Origin: Campylobacterales bacterium
Lineage (GTDB): Bacteria > Campylobacterota > Campylobacteria > Campylobacterales > JAADDG01
Direction: 5' to 3'
NCBI GenBank assembly: GCA_027009865.1
Contig: JALVCR010000298.1
Location: forward strand, 1-6,788
Length of the DNA: 6,788 nucleotides
Each line of letters starts with the position of its first letter. Within the stretch, counting starts at the first letter, position 1. The notes beneath the pieces were generated by a model. It saw only the letters and a list, made by a program, of their open reading frames with translations. It did not search any database and was not told the DNA's origin. Both the position numbers and the translations under genes were made by a program. Positions 1 through 6,788 of this stretch are shown one piece after another.

Positions 1-936
1 TCTTATGAAAACAGATTTTGCGGGCAGAAACTCTCAAGAACGATGCACCATGCATTTAGATGCGCAGCTTTAGTTAGAAATTCTACCGATATTTCCAAAA
101 ATCCCATATCTATCTCAAGCGTAGCGGTAGCTAAAGCTAAGGAGATTTTTGGGGGAAGTTTAGGAGGATACAGCGCAATAGTGGTGGGAGCTGGAGAGAT
201 GGCCGAGCTTGCCGCAAAACATTTAGCAAACGCCGGAGTTAATCTGATAATTATAAACAGAAGTTTGCAAAAGGCAAAAGAGCTTGCCGAAAGAATAGAG
301 GGTGATGTAAATATCGAAGTGCAGCCCTTTTCTGATCTTAAAAAATTTATAAACAGATATAGGCTTCTATTTAGCGCTACAGGCGCTCCCCATACGGTTA
401 TAACAAAGGATATGGTAGAGAGAGTCGATTTTGAAAGACACTGGTTTGATATAGCAGTCCCAAGAGATATAGAAGATTGCGATTGTGAAAATGTAAATAT
501 TTATGCCGTTGATGATCTTGAGGATATTGTAAATAAAAATAAAGCCATAAGGGAAGAGCAGGCTAAAAGAGCATATTCCATAGTGGGAAAAGCCACAAGG
601 GATTTTTATAAATGGCTTCAGACTTTAGCTGTAGATCCTATGATAAAGGAGATTAGAAAAAAAGCTAAAGAGTGCTATTTAAAAGAGCTTGAGAGAGCTA
701 TAAAAAAAGGATATCTTCCAAGCGAGTATAGAAAGCAGGTGGAGAAGATTTTGCAGCAGTCTTTTAATACATTTCTTCACGAGCCTACGATTAATCTAAA
801 AAAGATTGCCGATAATCCCAAAGCCGATACGATAGTTCAATCTATGCAGTATCTTTTCTCTTTAAATGAAGATAACGGAGTAGAGAAGAGACTTGATGTT
901 TATAAATGCGAATATCAGATAGAAAAAGATTTATAA
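1..936 (+). CDS. hemA: Glutamyl-tRNA reductase, 5'-truncated by the window edge
   Basis: This enzyme reduces glutamyl-tRNA(Glu) with NADPH to glutamate-1-semialdehyde, the first committed step of C5-pathway tetrapyrrole synthesis in the cytoplasm. The reading frame is open from base 1 (311 codons plus TAA). The first ATG, at 43, is internal because the 14 codons before it already fit the family (a segment ending QKLSRT). Full-length homologues are about 430 residues, so roughly 120 N-terminal residues, including the catalytic Cys and the rest of the active-site domain, lie upstream. Visible parts are the end of the catalytic domain (VRNSTDISKNPISISSVAVA, about codons 25-44), the NADPH-binding Rossmann segment with VVGAGEMAE (DNA 181-207) followed by INRS, and the helical dimerisation domain from about codon 210, including a LHEPT motif. 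It is the first gene in view of a tight series and shares the haem pathway with hemC downstream. The identification is firm; it is incomplete only because of the window edge. Confidence 0.96.
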   Translation, partial: SYENRFCGQKLSRTMHHAFRCAALVRNSTDISKNPISISSVAVAKAKEIFGGSLGGYSAIVVGAGEMAELAAKHLANAGVNLIIINRSLQKAKELAERIEGDVNIEVQPFSDLKKFINRYRLLFSATGAPHTVITKDMVERVDFERHWFDIAVPRDIEDCDCENVNIYAVDDLEDIVNKNKAIREEQAKRAYSIVGKATRDFYKWLQTLAVDPMIKEIRKKAKECYLKELERAIKKGYLPSEYRKQVEKILQQSFNTFLHEPTINLKKIADNPKADTIVQSMQYLFSLNEDNGVEKRLDVYKCEYQIEKDL

Positions 937-940
937 GGAG
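935..940 (+). promoter_or_regulatory. Ribosome binding site of proS (decides a TTG start)
   Basis: The bases AAGGAG overlap the last two bases of the hemA stop codon and sit 6 nt before TTG at 947. No ATG or GTG nearby would keep the conserved N-terminus (MRFSKLF), and the next Met codon lies more than 110 codons downstream. The site therefore supports TTG as the true start and implies close translational linkage with hemA. Confidence 0.8.
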
Positions 941-946
941 AGAGAT

Positions 947-2656
947 TTGAGATTTTCAAAACTGTTTGTCCCAACCTCTAAAGAGGATCCAAAAGATGCG
1001 GTTTTGCCAAGCCATAAATATCTAATAAGAGGCGGTTTTATAGCGCAGGTTGGAAGCGGGCTTTACAATTTTTTGCCTCTTGGAAAAAAAGTTTTGGATA
1101 AAGTAAGAAATATAGTAAAAGAGGAGCTTGATAAAGCGGGATGCGAGGAGGTTTCTTTAAGTTTCGTAACTCCGGCCTCTTTATGGAAAGAGAGCGGAAG
1201 GTATGAAAAGTATGGAAAAGAGCTTTTAAGATTTAAGGATAGAAAAGATAATGAGTTTGTCTTAGGCCCGACTCACGAAGAGATGATGGTTGATTTGGTA
1301 AGAGGAAGAGTTAAAAGCTACAAGCAGCTTCCTTTGCATCTTTATCAGATAAACTGGAAATTCAGAGACGAAGTTAGACCAAGATTTGGGCTTTTGAGAG
1401 GAAGAGAGTTTTTGATGGAGGATGGGTATAGTTTTCATTCAAGCTATGAGGATATGGAAAGAGAGTATGATAATATGGAAAAGACATACTCTAAAATATT
1501 TAGCAAAATGGGGCTTGAATTTAGAGCTGTTGAAGCTGACAGCGGAGCGATAGGGGGAAGCAAAAGCAAAGAGTTTATGGTTTTAACCAAAAACGGAGAA
1601 GATGAGATAGTAATTTGCAAAAATTGCGATTATGCCGCAAATATTGAAGCCGCTAAAAGAGAAAAAGTTCCTCCTCCTCTAAAGGGCGATGAGGCTCCGG
1701 TTATGAGCAGAGATTTTTTTCATACTCCAAATATTAAAACTATTGAAGAGCTTACCGAATTTTTCAAACTTCCTTCCTACTACTTTGTAAAAGCTGTTGC
1801 AAAGAAGGCTGTTTACGAAGATAGAGAGGAGATAGTGATATTTTTCATAAGAGGCAGCGATACTTTGCAAGAGACCAAAGCTTTAAATGCCTGCAAGGCT
1901 TTGGATTTAAAAGATGTAAGCGAAGAGGAGCTTGAAAAAAATGGATTTGTTCCCTATTTCATAGGCCCTCTAAATGAAAAATTTAACTTTTTTATAGATG
2001 AAGAGTTAAGGGATGAGGATAATCTGATATGCGGAGGAAATAAAAAAGATTATCATTATGTCGGATTTGACTTTAAAACTTTGAAAAATCCAAAATATGC
2101 CGATTTAGTTGAGGTTAAAGAAGGAGACAGATGCCCTAAATGCAGGGGAGAGCTTTTAAAAACAAGAGGCATAGAGGTTGGGCATATCTTTCAGCTTGGA
2201 GATAGGTATTCAAAACCTCTAAACGCTACCTTTTTGGATGAAAACGGAAAAGCAAAACCGTTTATTATGGGAACTTACGGTATTGGAGTAAGCAGGCTTG
2301 TTGCGGTTATTGTAGAGCAGCATCATGACGATAGAGGGTGTATATGGACAAAAAGCACAGCTCCCTATCTTTTGGATATTATTGTAAGCGATGTTAAAAA
2401 TAAAGAACAATTTGAATTTGCGGAAAATTTATATAATAAATTGAAAAATGAGAATAAAGAGGTTATAATTGACGATCGTAAGGAGAGATTTGGCTTTAAG
2501 ATGAAGGATTTTGAGCTAATAGGCTTTCCGTATGCTTTGATAGTTGGAAAATCCCTAAAAGAGGGGAAAGTTCAGCTTGTCTATAGGGAAACCTTAAAAA
2601 AGGAGGATATCTTAATAGACGAGCTTGAAGATAAATTAAGGGAGATACTCTTTTGA
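947..2656 (+). CDS. proS: Prolyl-tRNA synthetase, bacterial type with editing domain
   Basis: This cytoplasmic class II aminoacyl-tRNA synthetase joins proline to tRNA(Pro). At 569 residues it has the usual length of the bacterial type. The catalytic core shows the GPTHEE proline-binding loop (residues 107-112), motif 2 (FRDEVRPRFGLLRGREF, 139-155) and motif 3 (MGTYGIGVSR, 441-450, ending in the ATP-binding Arg). Between motifs 2 and 3 lies the INS/YbaK-like insertion (about 230-390), which removes mischarged alanine. By alignment from memory, K282 in VKA and H370 in DYHYVG correspond to the key Lys and His of the E. coli editing site. CxxC pairs (224/227 and 396/399) flank the insertion and could form a metal or structural site, which is inferred. 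The C-terminal anticodon-binding domain covers about 472-569. The start is TTG with a good AAGGAG upstream. The stop overlaps the next gene by 4 nt. No truncation or frameshift is visible. Confidence 0.97.
   Translation: MRFSKLFVPTSKEDPKDAVLPSHKYLIRGGFIAQVGSGLYNFLPLGKKVLDKVRNIVKEELDKAGCEEVSLSFVTPASLWKESGRYEKYGKELLRFKDRKDNEFVLGPTHEEMMVDLVRGRVKSYKQLPLHLYQINWKFRDEVRPRFGLLRGREFLMEDGYSFHSSYEDMEREYDNMEKTYSKIFSKMGLEFRAVEADSGAIGGSKSKEFMVLTKNGEDEIVICKNCDYAANIEAAKREKVPPPLKGDEAPVMSRDFFHTPNIKTIEELTEFFKLPSYYFVKAVAKKAVYEDREEIVIFFIRGSDTLQETKALNACKALDLKDVSEEELEKNGFVPYFIGPLNEKFNFFIDEELRDEDNLICGGNKKDYHYVGFDFKTLKNPKYADLVEVKEGDRCPKCRGELLKTRGIEVGHIFQLGDRYSKPLNATFLDENGKAKPFIMGTYGIGVSRLVAVIVEQHHDDRGCIWTKSTAPYLLDIIVSDVKNKEQFEFAENLYNKLKNENKEVIIDDRKERFGFKMKDFELIGFPYALIVGKSLKEGKVQLVYRETLKKEDILIDELEDKLREILF
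2638..2644 (+). promoter_or_regulatory. Ribosome binding site of the fxsA-like gene (supports a TTG start)
   Basis: The bases AAGGGAG lie inside the 3' end of proS, 8 nt before TTG at 2653. The start TTG and the proS stop TGA share bases (TTGA). The next in-frame ATG, near 2809, would delete the first two hydrophobic segments, so TTG is the best-supported start. Confidence 0.65.
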
Positions 2657-3057
2657 TATATTTTTTAATCTATCTTTTCTTGGAAGTTGTAATCAGCGTT
2701 AATATAGCAAGCAAAATAGGGGGAGTTGCCACTTTTTTTGAGCTTATTTTAAGCGCCGGGGTTGGATTTTTTCTGCTTGTAAATTCTAAATATACCGTTT
2801 TTGAGAGCATGAGAGCTTTAATGGAGGGCGAAATTACGATTGAAGAGTTTAACAGATTGAACCTGTTTTCCATGCTTGGCGCTATTTTACTGATTTTGCC
2901 CGGTTTTTTTAGCGATATTTTGGGAATTTTGCTTCAGTTTAGCTTTTTTGGAACTCTTTTTGCAAAAAAGATTTTACATCTTAAATCCAAAAAAAGAGAT
3001 TTTAAAAATAGCGACGTAATAGACGTAGAGATTATAGAAGAGAGAGATAAATTTTAA
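2653..3057 (+). CDS. fxsA: FxsA-family cytoplasmic membrane protein
   Basis: This is a small integral membrane protein of 134 residues. Hydrophobic segments are visible at about residues 2-20, 26-44 and 70-104. The third contains the family hallmark LPGFFSDILGILL (82-94), and Glu11 in the first segment with IGG shortly after it also fits FxsA. The tail (about 105-134) is charged and ends in a VIDVEIIEE stretch, similar to the acidic ends of other FxsA proteins. In E. coli, FxsA is known for relieving F-plasmid exclusion of phage T7, but its normal cellular role is unknown, so no biochemical function is assigned here. A homologue sits at the same place next to proS in Campylobacter (from memory), which suggests a conserved housekeeping position. 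It starts with TTG, overlaps proS by 4 nt and is probably translationally coupled to it. Confidence 0.88.
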   Translation: MIYFLIYLFLEVVISVNIASKIGGVATFFELILSAGVGFFLLVNSKYTVFESMRALMEGEITIEEFNRLNLFSMLGAILLILPGFFSDILGILLQFSFFGTLFAKKILHLKSKKRDFKNSDVIDVEIIEERDKF

Positions 3058-3060
3058 GTA

Positions 3061-3066
3061 AAGGAG
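3061..3066 (+). promoter_or_regulatory. Ribosome binding site of the Dsb-like gene
   Basis: The bases AAGGAG sit 5 nt before the ATG at 3072, in the 14-nt gap after the FxsA-like stop. This ATG gives a complete signal peptide, which confirms the start. Confidence 0.75.
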
Positions 3067-3071
3067 TTTAG

Positions 3072-3965
3072 ATGAGAGGATTTTTGAAGCTATTTTTTGT
3101 TATTTTAAGTTTACAGCTTATTTTATTTGCAAAAGATAGCTCTTTAAATCAAAAAGAGGTAGAAGCTAAAATTATAAAAGCGGTAAAGGGAGCGATTAGA
3201 ACAGGGAAAAATTTTAAGTTAAAAGAAGTGAAGATAAAAGCCAAGAAAAATTTGGAAAAACCAAAAGGGTGGAGCGCTTACTTTTTGGATATCTTTTTGG
3301 AGGTTAAAAAGAAAGATTCCAATAAAAGCGAAATAATTCAGGCTGTAGATACCGTATTTTCCGATGGCAACTATTTGGCTAAAGATCTTTTAAATTTAAA
3401 AACCCAAAAGAGTATAAAAAAAGAGGTAGCTTTAGATTTAACTTCTGATTATTATAGAAAAGATCATCTAATTGCCGGAAATTTTAACGCCAAAAACAAG
3501 CTTGTTGTATTTAGCGATCCGCAGTGTCCGTTTTGTCAAGATTTCGTTCCTGGGCTTATTAAATTTGTCAAGAAACATCCAAAAGATTTTGCGCTTTTTT
3601 ATTATCACTTTCCGCTTGATGTGATTCATCCAGCTTCTCCAACTCTAATTAGAGTAATTTTAGCGGCCGAGAAGAAGATTAAAAAAGATAAGGGAGATTT
3701 TCTTATAGAAGTTTATGAGAAATATTTTGATATTCCAACTACAAACGAGGATGAGATATTAAAAGTTTTTAATAAAGCTTTTAAAATGCATATTACCAAA
3801 AAAGAGATTCACACTCCCGATATCGAAAAGAGAGTCAAAGAAGATTATAAAATGGGAGAGAATGTGGCAATTAGCGGAACTCCCGCATTTTATGTAAATG
3901 GAAAGAAAGATTTTACAAGAAGCAAGCATCTTGAAATGGTGAAAGATAAGAAAAAATCAAAATAG
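3072..3965 (+). CDS. Exported thiol:disulfide interchange protein, DsbC/DsbA-like thioredoxin fold
   Basis: This is a predicted periplasmic oxidoreductase or isomerase of 297 residues. Residues 1-20 form a signal peptide: a positive start (MRGFLK), a hydrophobic core and likely cleavage after LFA. Residues about 25-115 form a Lys-rich N-terminal domain whose end (FSDGNYLAKDLLNLKT, 96-111) resembles the end of the DsbC/DsbG dimerisation domain. The catalytic domain (about 120-290) has the redox motif CPFC at C152-C155 in FSDPQCPFC, then HFPLDVIHP (179-187), which resembles the BdbD/Thioredoxin_4 branch of DsbA-like proteins. The cis-proline loop is SGTPAFYVNG (268-277); Thr before the cis-Pro is more typical of isomerase-like or BdbD-like members than the Val of classic DsbA. 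Whether it oxidises, isomerises or reduces disulfides cannot be told from sequence. Its place among haem and quinone genes would suit a role in cytochrome c maturation, but that is inference. It starts with ATG behind AAGGAG, 14 nt after the FxsA-like gene and 11 nt before hemC. Confidence 0.85.
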   Translation: MRGFLKLFFVILSLQLILFAKDSSLNQKEVEAKIIKAVKGAIRTGKNFKLKEVKIKAKKNLEKPKGWSAYFLDIFLEVKKKDSNKSEIIQAVDTVFSDGNYLAKDLLNLKTQKSIKKEVALDLTSDYYRKDHLIAGNFNAKNKLVVFSDPQCPFCQDFVPGLIKFVKKHPKDFALFYYHFPLDVIHPASPTLIRVILAAEKKIKKDKGDFLIEVYEKYFDIPTTNEDEILKVFNKAFKMHITKKEIHTPDIEKRVKEDYKMGENVAISGTPAFYVNGKKDFTRSKHLEMVKDKKKSK

Positions 3966-3976
3966 AGAGAAATAAG

Positions 3977-4918
3977 ATGAAAAAGTTGATTATCGCTACC
4001 AGAGGAAGCAAACTTGCCCTTTGGCAATCAAATCACATAAAAGAGCTTTTGGAAAATTTTCATAAAGGTTTAAGCGTAGAGCTTAAGATAATGAAAACCA
4101 AAGGAGATAAAATTTTGGATACTCCTTTGGCAAAAATAGGAGGCAAAGGGCTTTTTACAAAAGAGCTTGAAGAGGCAATGCTAAACGGGGAGGCTCATAT
4201 AGCCGTTCACAGCCTAAAAGATGTGCCCACCGAATTTCCAAAAGGGCTTGTTTTAAGCGCCATTACAAAAAGAGAGGATGTAAGAGATGCGCTTTTGAGC
4301 GAAAAATATCCCTCTTTAGACGAGCTTCCAAAAGGGGCGATAGTCGGAACTACAAGTCTTAGAAGAAGAATGCAGATTTTGCAGTTTAGACCAGATTTAA
4401 AGATAAAAAATCTCAGGGGAAATGTTGATACGAGAATTAAAAAATTAAAAGAGGGAGAGTATGACGCTATTATTTTGGCTACAGCGGGAGTTAAAAGATT
4501 AAATCTTGAAAAGAGCGTTAAATATTTCTCTCCGATTCCTGTATCTATTATGATTCCGGCAATGGGACAGGCCGCTTTAGGAATAGAGAGCGTGGATGAT
4601 GAGAAGATAAAAGAGATACTCTCTCCTCTTAATAATAAAGAAGCCTTTATAGAGACAAAAATAGAGAGAGATTTTGTAGAGATTTTACAGGGGGGATGTC
4701 AGGTTCCAATAGGAGTAAACGCCAAACTTCAAGAGGATTTCGTTACCGTAAGGGCGATAGTGGGACTTCCTGATGGAAGCGATGTTATAAGAGAGAAAAT
4801 AAGTGTGGCTAAAATGGACTATTCGATGGCCGGAAAAGAGCTTGCGGATATAATGGTAGAATCTGGAGCCGTGAAGCTTTTAAAAAGAGCCGAAGAGATG
4901 GCATTAAATATTCTGTAA
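3977..4918 (+). CDS. hemC: Hydroxymethylbilane synthase (porphobilinogen deaminase)
   Basis: This cytoplasmic enzyme polymerises four porphobilinogen molecules into hydroxymethylbilane, the linear tetrapyrrole precursor of haem and sirohaem. The 313 residues match the normal family length. All key elements are present: ATRGSKLALWQ near the N-terminus, HSLKDVP (78-84) with catalytic Asp82, the cofactor- and substrate-binding arginines in GTTSLRRR (124-131) and NLRGNVDTR (145-153), and GGCQVPIG (239-246), whose Cys241 carries the dipyrromethane cofactor. It starts at ATG, 11 nt after the Dsb-like gene, with only a weak purine-rich ribosome site (AGAGA). It works in the same pathway as hemA at the left of the window. 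Intact, with no oddity seen. Confidence 0.97.
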   Translation: MKKLIIATRGSKLALWQSNHIKELLENFHKGLSVELKIMKTKGDKILDTPLAKIGGKGLFTKELEEAMLNGEAHIAVHSLKDVPTEFPKGLVLSAITKREDVRDALLSEKYPSLDELPKGAIVGTTSLRRRMQILQFRPDLKIKNLRGNVDTRIKKLKEGEYDAIILATAGVKRLNLEKSVKYFSPIPVSIMIPAMGQAALGIESVDDEKIKEILSPLNNKEAFIETKIERDFVEILQGGCQVPIGVNAKLQEDFVTVRAIVGLPDGSDVIREKISVAKMDYSMAGKELADIMVESGAVKLLKRAEEMALNIL

Positions 4919-4927
4919 AGATAAAAA

Positions 4928-6736
4928 ATGCAAAATTATATAAATCTTTTAAAAGAGAAAGGCTTACTGAAAATTATAGAAGAAGAGGTGGATATAGATC
5001 TTGAGATTCCCCACATTTCCTATATTGAGGTTAAAAAAGAGGATTCAAAGGCTCTTTTGTTTACAAATCCAGTCTCTAAAAGATTAAATAAAAAATTTGA
5101 TATTCCGGTTTTAACCAATCTTTTTGGCTCCTTTGAGGCTACCGAGCTTTTTTTGGGAAAAGAGGCTTCAAAGATAGCAGACGAAATAGAGGAGCTTTTG
5201 CATCTAAAGCCTCCATCTTCCTTTTTAGATAAATTATCCCTCTTTTCAAAACTTTTTCATCTAAAAAATGTCTTTCCAAAAAGATTGAAAAAGAAGGGAA
5301 TTTGTCAGGAACATATCAAAAAAGATGTAAATTTATACGATCTTCCTATTTTGACCACTTGGCCAAAAGACGGGGGGCCTTTTATTACAATGGGGCAGGT
5401 CTATACAAAGTCTTTGGATGGAAAAATAAACAATTTGGGAATGTATAGGCTTCAAGTTTACGATAAAGAGCGGCTTGGAATGCATTGGCAAATTCATAAA
5501 GACAGCGCTCACTTCTTTCATGACTATAAAAATGCCAATAAACCAATGCCGGTATCTGTTGCAATAGGGGGAGATCCTCTCTATACATGGGCTGCTACGG
5601 CTCCTTTGCCTCACGGAGTTTTTGAGCTTTTGCTATACGGATTTATAAAGGGCGAAAATCCCCGATTGGTAAAATCGATAACAAACGATATCTGGATTCC
5701 CGAAGATGTTGATTTTGTAATAGAGGGAGAAGTTGATCCAAATGAGATGGAGATAGAGGGGCCGTTTGGGGACCATACCGGTTATTACACTCTAAAAGAG
5801 CCTTATCCCGTTATGAGAGTTAAATGCATAACTCATAAAAACGATCCGGTGTATTTAGCTACGGTTGTGGGCAAACCTCCTTTAGAGGATAAATATATGG
5901 GATGGGCAACCGAGAGAATATTTTTGCCTTTGTTAAAAACAACCGCTCCTGATTTGATAGATTATGTAATGCCTGAAAACGGCGTTTTTCACAATCTCAT
6001 AATAGCGAAGATGAAAAAAAGATATCCCGGACACGCAAAGCAGTTTATGCACGCTTTTTGGGGAGTGGGGCAGATGAGTTTTGTAAAGCATGCCATTTTT
6101 GTAGATGAAGACGCTCCCAATTTAGAAGATTACGAGGCTCTTAGCGATTATATTTTAAACAGAGTAAGCGTTGATAATCTTTTAATCAGCGAAGGGGTTT
6201 GCGACGCATTAGATCACTCCTCTCCGACTCCCTGCTATGGAGGAAAACTCGGAGTAGATTGCACTAAAGGCGAAATTGAAGATCCTAAAAAAGAGATTTT
6301 AGAAGATAGAGAGCTTTTTTTAATAGTTTCCAAACTGGATGAGGATATAAAAGATTTAAGACAGTATAAAGTAAATACCAAAACTCCAATAGCCGTTATA
6401 TCTCTTTTTAAAACAAAGAGAGTAAAAGAGATTTATGAAAAGATAAAACCTATAAAAAAGCATACAAAGCTTGTTGTTTTTGTGGACAGTGAAAAAAACG
6501 ATATAAACAATCCCTATATGCTGATTTGGAGGGTGGTAAACAATATAGATGCAAAAAGAGATATCTTTTTGGATGATGATTTCATAGGTATAGATGCCAC
6601 AAACAAAGGAGAGATAGACAATTTCCAAAGAGAGTGGCCTGAAGATACAGACTGCGATTTAAATGTGATAGCTTCTTTGAAAGAGAGGGGATTGTTGGAT
6701 ATTGATGATAAATTTTTAAAAAAATTTTATATCTAA
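4928..6736 (+). CDS. mqnL: UbiD-family decarboxylase, probably the menaquinone enzyme MqnL
   Basis: This is a prenylated-FMN-dependent decarboxylase of 602 residues. Family signatures are MYRLQVYD with the conserved Arg174, LGMHWQIHKD (183-192), AIGGDP (212-217), and EGPFGD (277-282). Glu277 and Asp282 match the Glu and acidic residues of the UbiD Arg-Glu-Glu/Asp catalytic set. The C-terminal region, including GIDATNK (554-560) and REWPED (568-573), is long compared with E. coli UbiD (about 500 residues) and resembles the class annotated as menaquinone biosynthesis decarboxylase. Campylobacterota make menaquinone by the futalosine route and generally lack ubiquinone, so decarboxylation of a prenylated 1,4-dihydroxy-6-naphthoate intermediate (MqnL role) is more likely than the ubiquinone reaction. 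That choice is from family knowledge and size, not proven here. It starts at ATG, 9 nt after hemC, with a weak ribosome site. The enzyme also needs a UbiX/MqnM flavin prenyltransferase, which is not in the window. Confidence 0.9.
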   Translation: MQNYINLLKEKGLLKIIEEEVDIDLEIPHISYIEVKKEDSKALLFTNPVSKRLNKKFDIPVLTNLFGSFEATELFLGKEASKIADEIEELLHLKPPSSFLDKLSLFSKLFHLKNVFPKRLKKKGICQEHIKKDVNLYDLPILTTWPKDGGPFITMGQVYTKSLDGKINNLGMYRLQVYDKERLGMHWQIHKDSAHFFHDYKNANKPMPVSVAIGGDPLYTWAATAPLPHGVFELLLYGFIKGENPRLVKSITNDIWIPEDVDFVIEGEVDPNEMEIEGPFGDHTGYYTLKEPYPVMRVKCITHKNDPVYLATVVGKPPLEDKYMGWATERIFLPLLKTTAPDLIDYVMPENGVFHNLIIAKMKKRYPGHAKQFMHAFWGVGQMSFVKHAIFVDEDAPNLEDYEALSDYILNRVSVDNLLISEGVCDALDHSSPTPCYGGKLGVDCTKGEIEDPKKEILEDRELFLIVSKLDEDIKDLRQYKVNTKTPIAVISLFKTKRVKEIYEKIKPIKKHTKLVVFVDSEKNDINNPYMLIWRVVNNIDAKRDIFLDDDFIGIDATNKGEIDNFQREWPEDTDCDLNVIASLKERGLLDIDDKFLKKFYI

Positions 6737-6774
6737 TCTCTTCCCTTCTTCTATTTTTTCTTCCCTAATCTCTT
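6733..6774 (+). repeat. Polypyrimidine tract bounded by a 10-bp direct repeat
   Basis: The decamer CTAATCTCTT occurs at 6733-6742 (overlapping the stop of the UbiD-family gene) and again at 6765-6774, a 32-bp period. From 6737 to 6773 there are only three purines, all A, and no G. TTCCCT is also repeated within it, at 6742-6747 and 6761-6766. There is no inverted repeat that would make an ordinary terminator. The function is unknown, and the repeat may simply reflect low complexity. Confidence 0.45.
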
Positions 6775-6779
6775 ATAAT
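6774..6779 (+). promoter_or_regulatory. Possible sigma-70 -10 box for a downstream gene
   Basis: A perfect TATAAT follows a T/C-rich stretch. Campylobacterota sigma-70 promoters typically rely on a -10 box with T-rich upstream DNA rather than a clear -35, so this fits. It lies after the last gene of the series and would drive a gene beyond the window. In AT-rich DNA such a hexamer can occur by chance. Confidence 0.35.
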
Positions 6780-6788
6780 TTATAAATT

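Noticed and set aside
43..45. ATG at 43 as the true start of hemA
   Set aside because: The frame is open to base 1, the codons before it match the HemA family, and starting here would remove the whole catalytic domain.
2733..2739. T7 runs (here, at 1714-1720, 5148-5154 and 6315-6321) as slippage or terminator signals
   Set aside because: All are inside intact reading frames with no preceding hairpin that I can see; such runs are expected in this AT-rich genome.
5372..5377. Runs of six G (here and at 4690-4695) as phase-variable tracts like those in Campylobacter
   Set aside because: They are shorter than the tracts usually linked to phase variation and lie in conserved motifs of housekeeping enzymes, in frame.
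5333..5614. Open frames on the minus strand within the UbiD-family gene, and similar ones within proS, the FxsA-like gene and the 3' end of the UbiD-family gene
   Set aside because: They lie wholly inside well-identified + strand genes, have no recognisable motifs and no separate context, so they are antisense shadows.
6710..6727. AT-only inverted repeat (AAATTTTT, two A, AAAAATTT) near the end of the UbiD-family gene, as a possible terminator
   Set aside because: It is within coding sequence, has a 2-nt loop, no GC pairs and no following U run directly after it, so a stable terminator hairpin is unlikely.

Overview
The window looks like chromosomal core DNA from a member of the Campylobacterota (formerly Epsilonproteobacteria). 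The evidence is the low GC content, heavy AGA/AAA/TTA codon use, the strong resemblance of the proteins to Campylobacter/Helicobacter/Sulfurimonas-type homologues, and the gene order hemA-proS-fxsA-like-hemC-ubiD-like. As I recall, this matches the Campylobacter jejuni order (Cj0542-Cj0546). I cannot fix the genus from sequence reading alone; a free-living, possibly vent-type lineage is a guess.

All six genes lie on the + strand and are packed almost without gaps. A 5'-truncated glutamyl-tRNA reductase (hemA, 1-936) is followed by bacterial-type prolyl-tRNA synthetase (proS, 947-2656, TTG start). Next come a small FxsA-family membrane protein (2653-3057, TTG start overlapping the proS stop), an exported DsbC/DsbA-like thiol-disulfide protein (3072-3965), hydroxymethylbilane synthase (hemC, 3977-4918) and a UbiD-family decarboxylase (4928-6736). 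The decarboxylase is most likely the menaquinone (futalosine-route) enzyme MqnL. Junctions run from a 4-nt overlap to 14 nt, with no internal terminator or promoter that I can see, so the block reads as one operon or the body of a longer one. The last 52 bases are a polypyrimidine stretch with a short direct repeat and a TATAAT box, possibly the promoter of the next gene outside the window.

Functionally, hemA and hemC supply early tetrapyrrole steps (glutamyl-tRNA to glutamate semialdehyde, and porphobilinogen to hydroxymethylbilane), and the UbiD-family enzyme supplies a late quinone step. Both feed the respiratory chain. The Dsb-like protein acts on thiols in the periplasm and could matter for cytochrome c or other exported proteins. 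ProS is a translation housekeeping gene.

I found no mobile element, CRISPR array, RNA gene or defence-like system, and nothing that amounts to an undescribed system. The points most worth a second look are the Dsb-like gene inserted between the FxsA-like gene and hemC, and the menaquinone assignment of the UbiD homologue.
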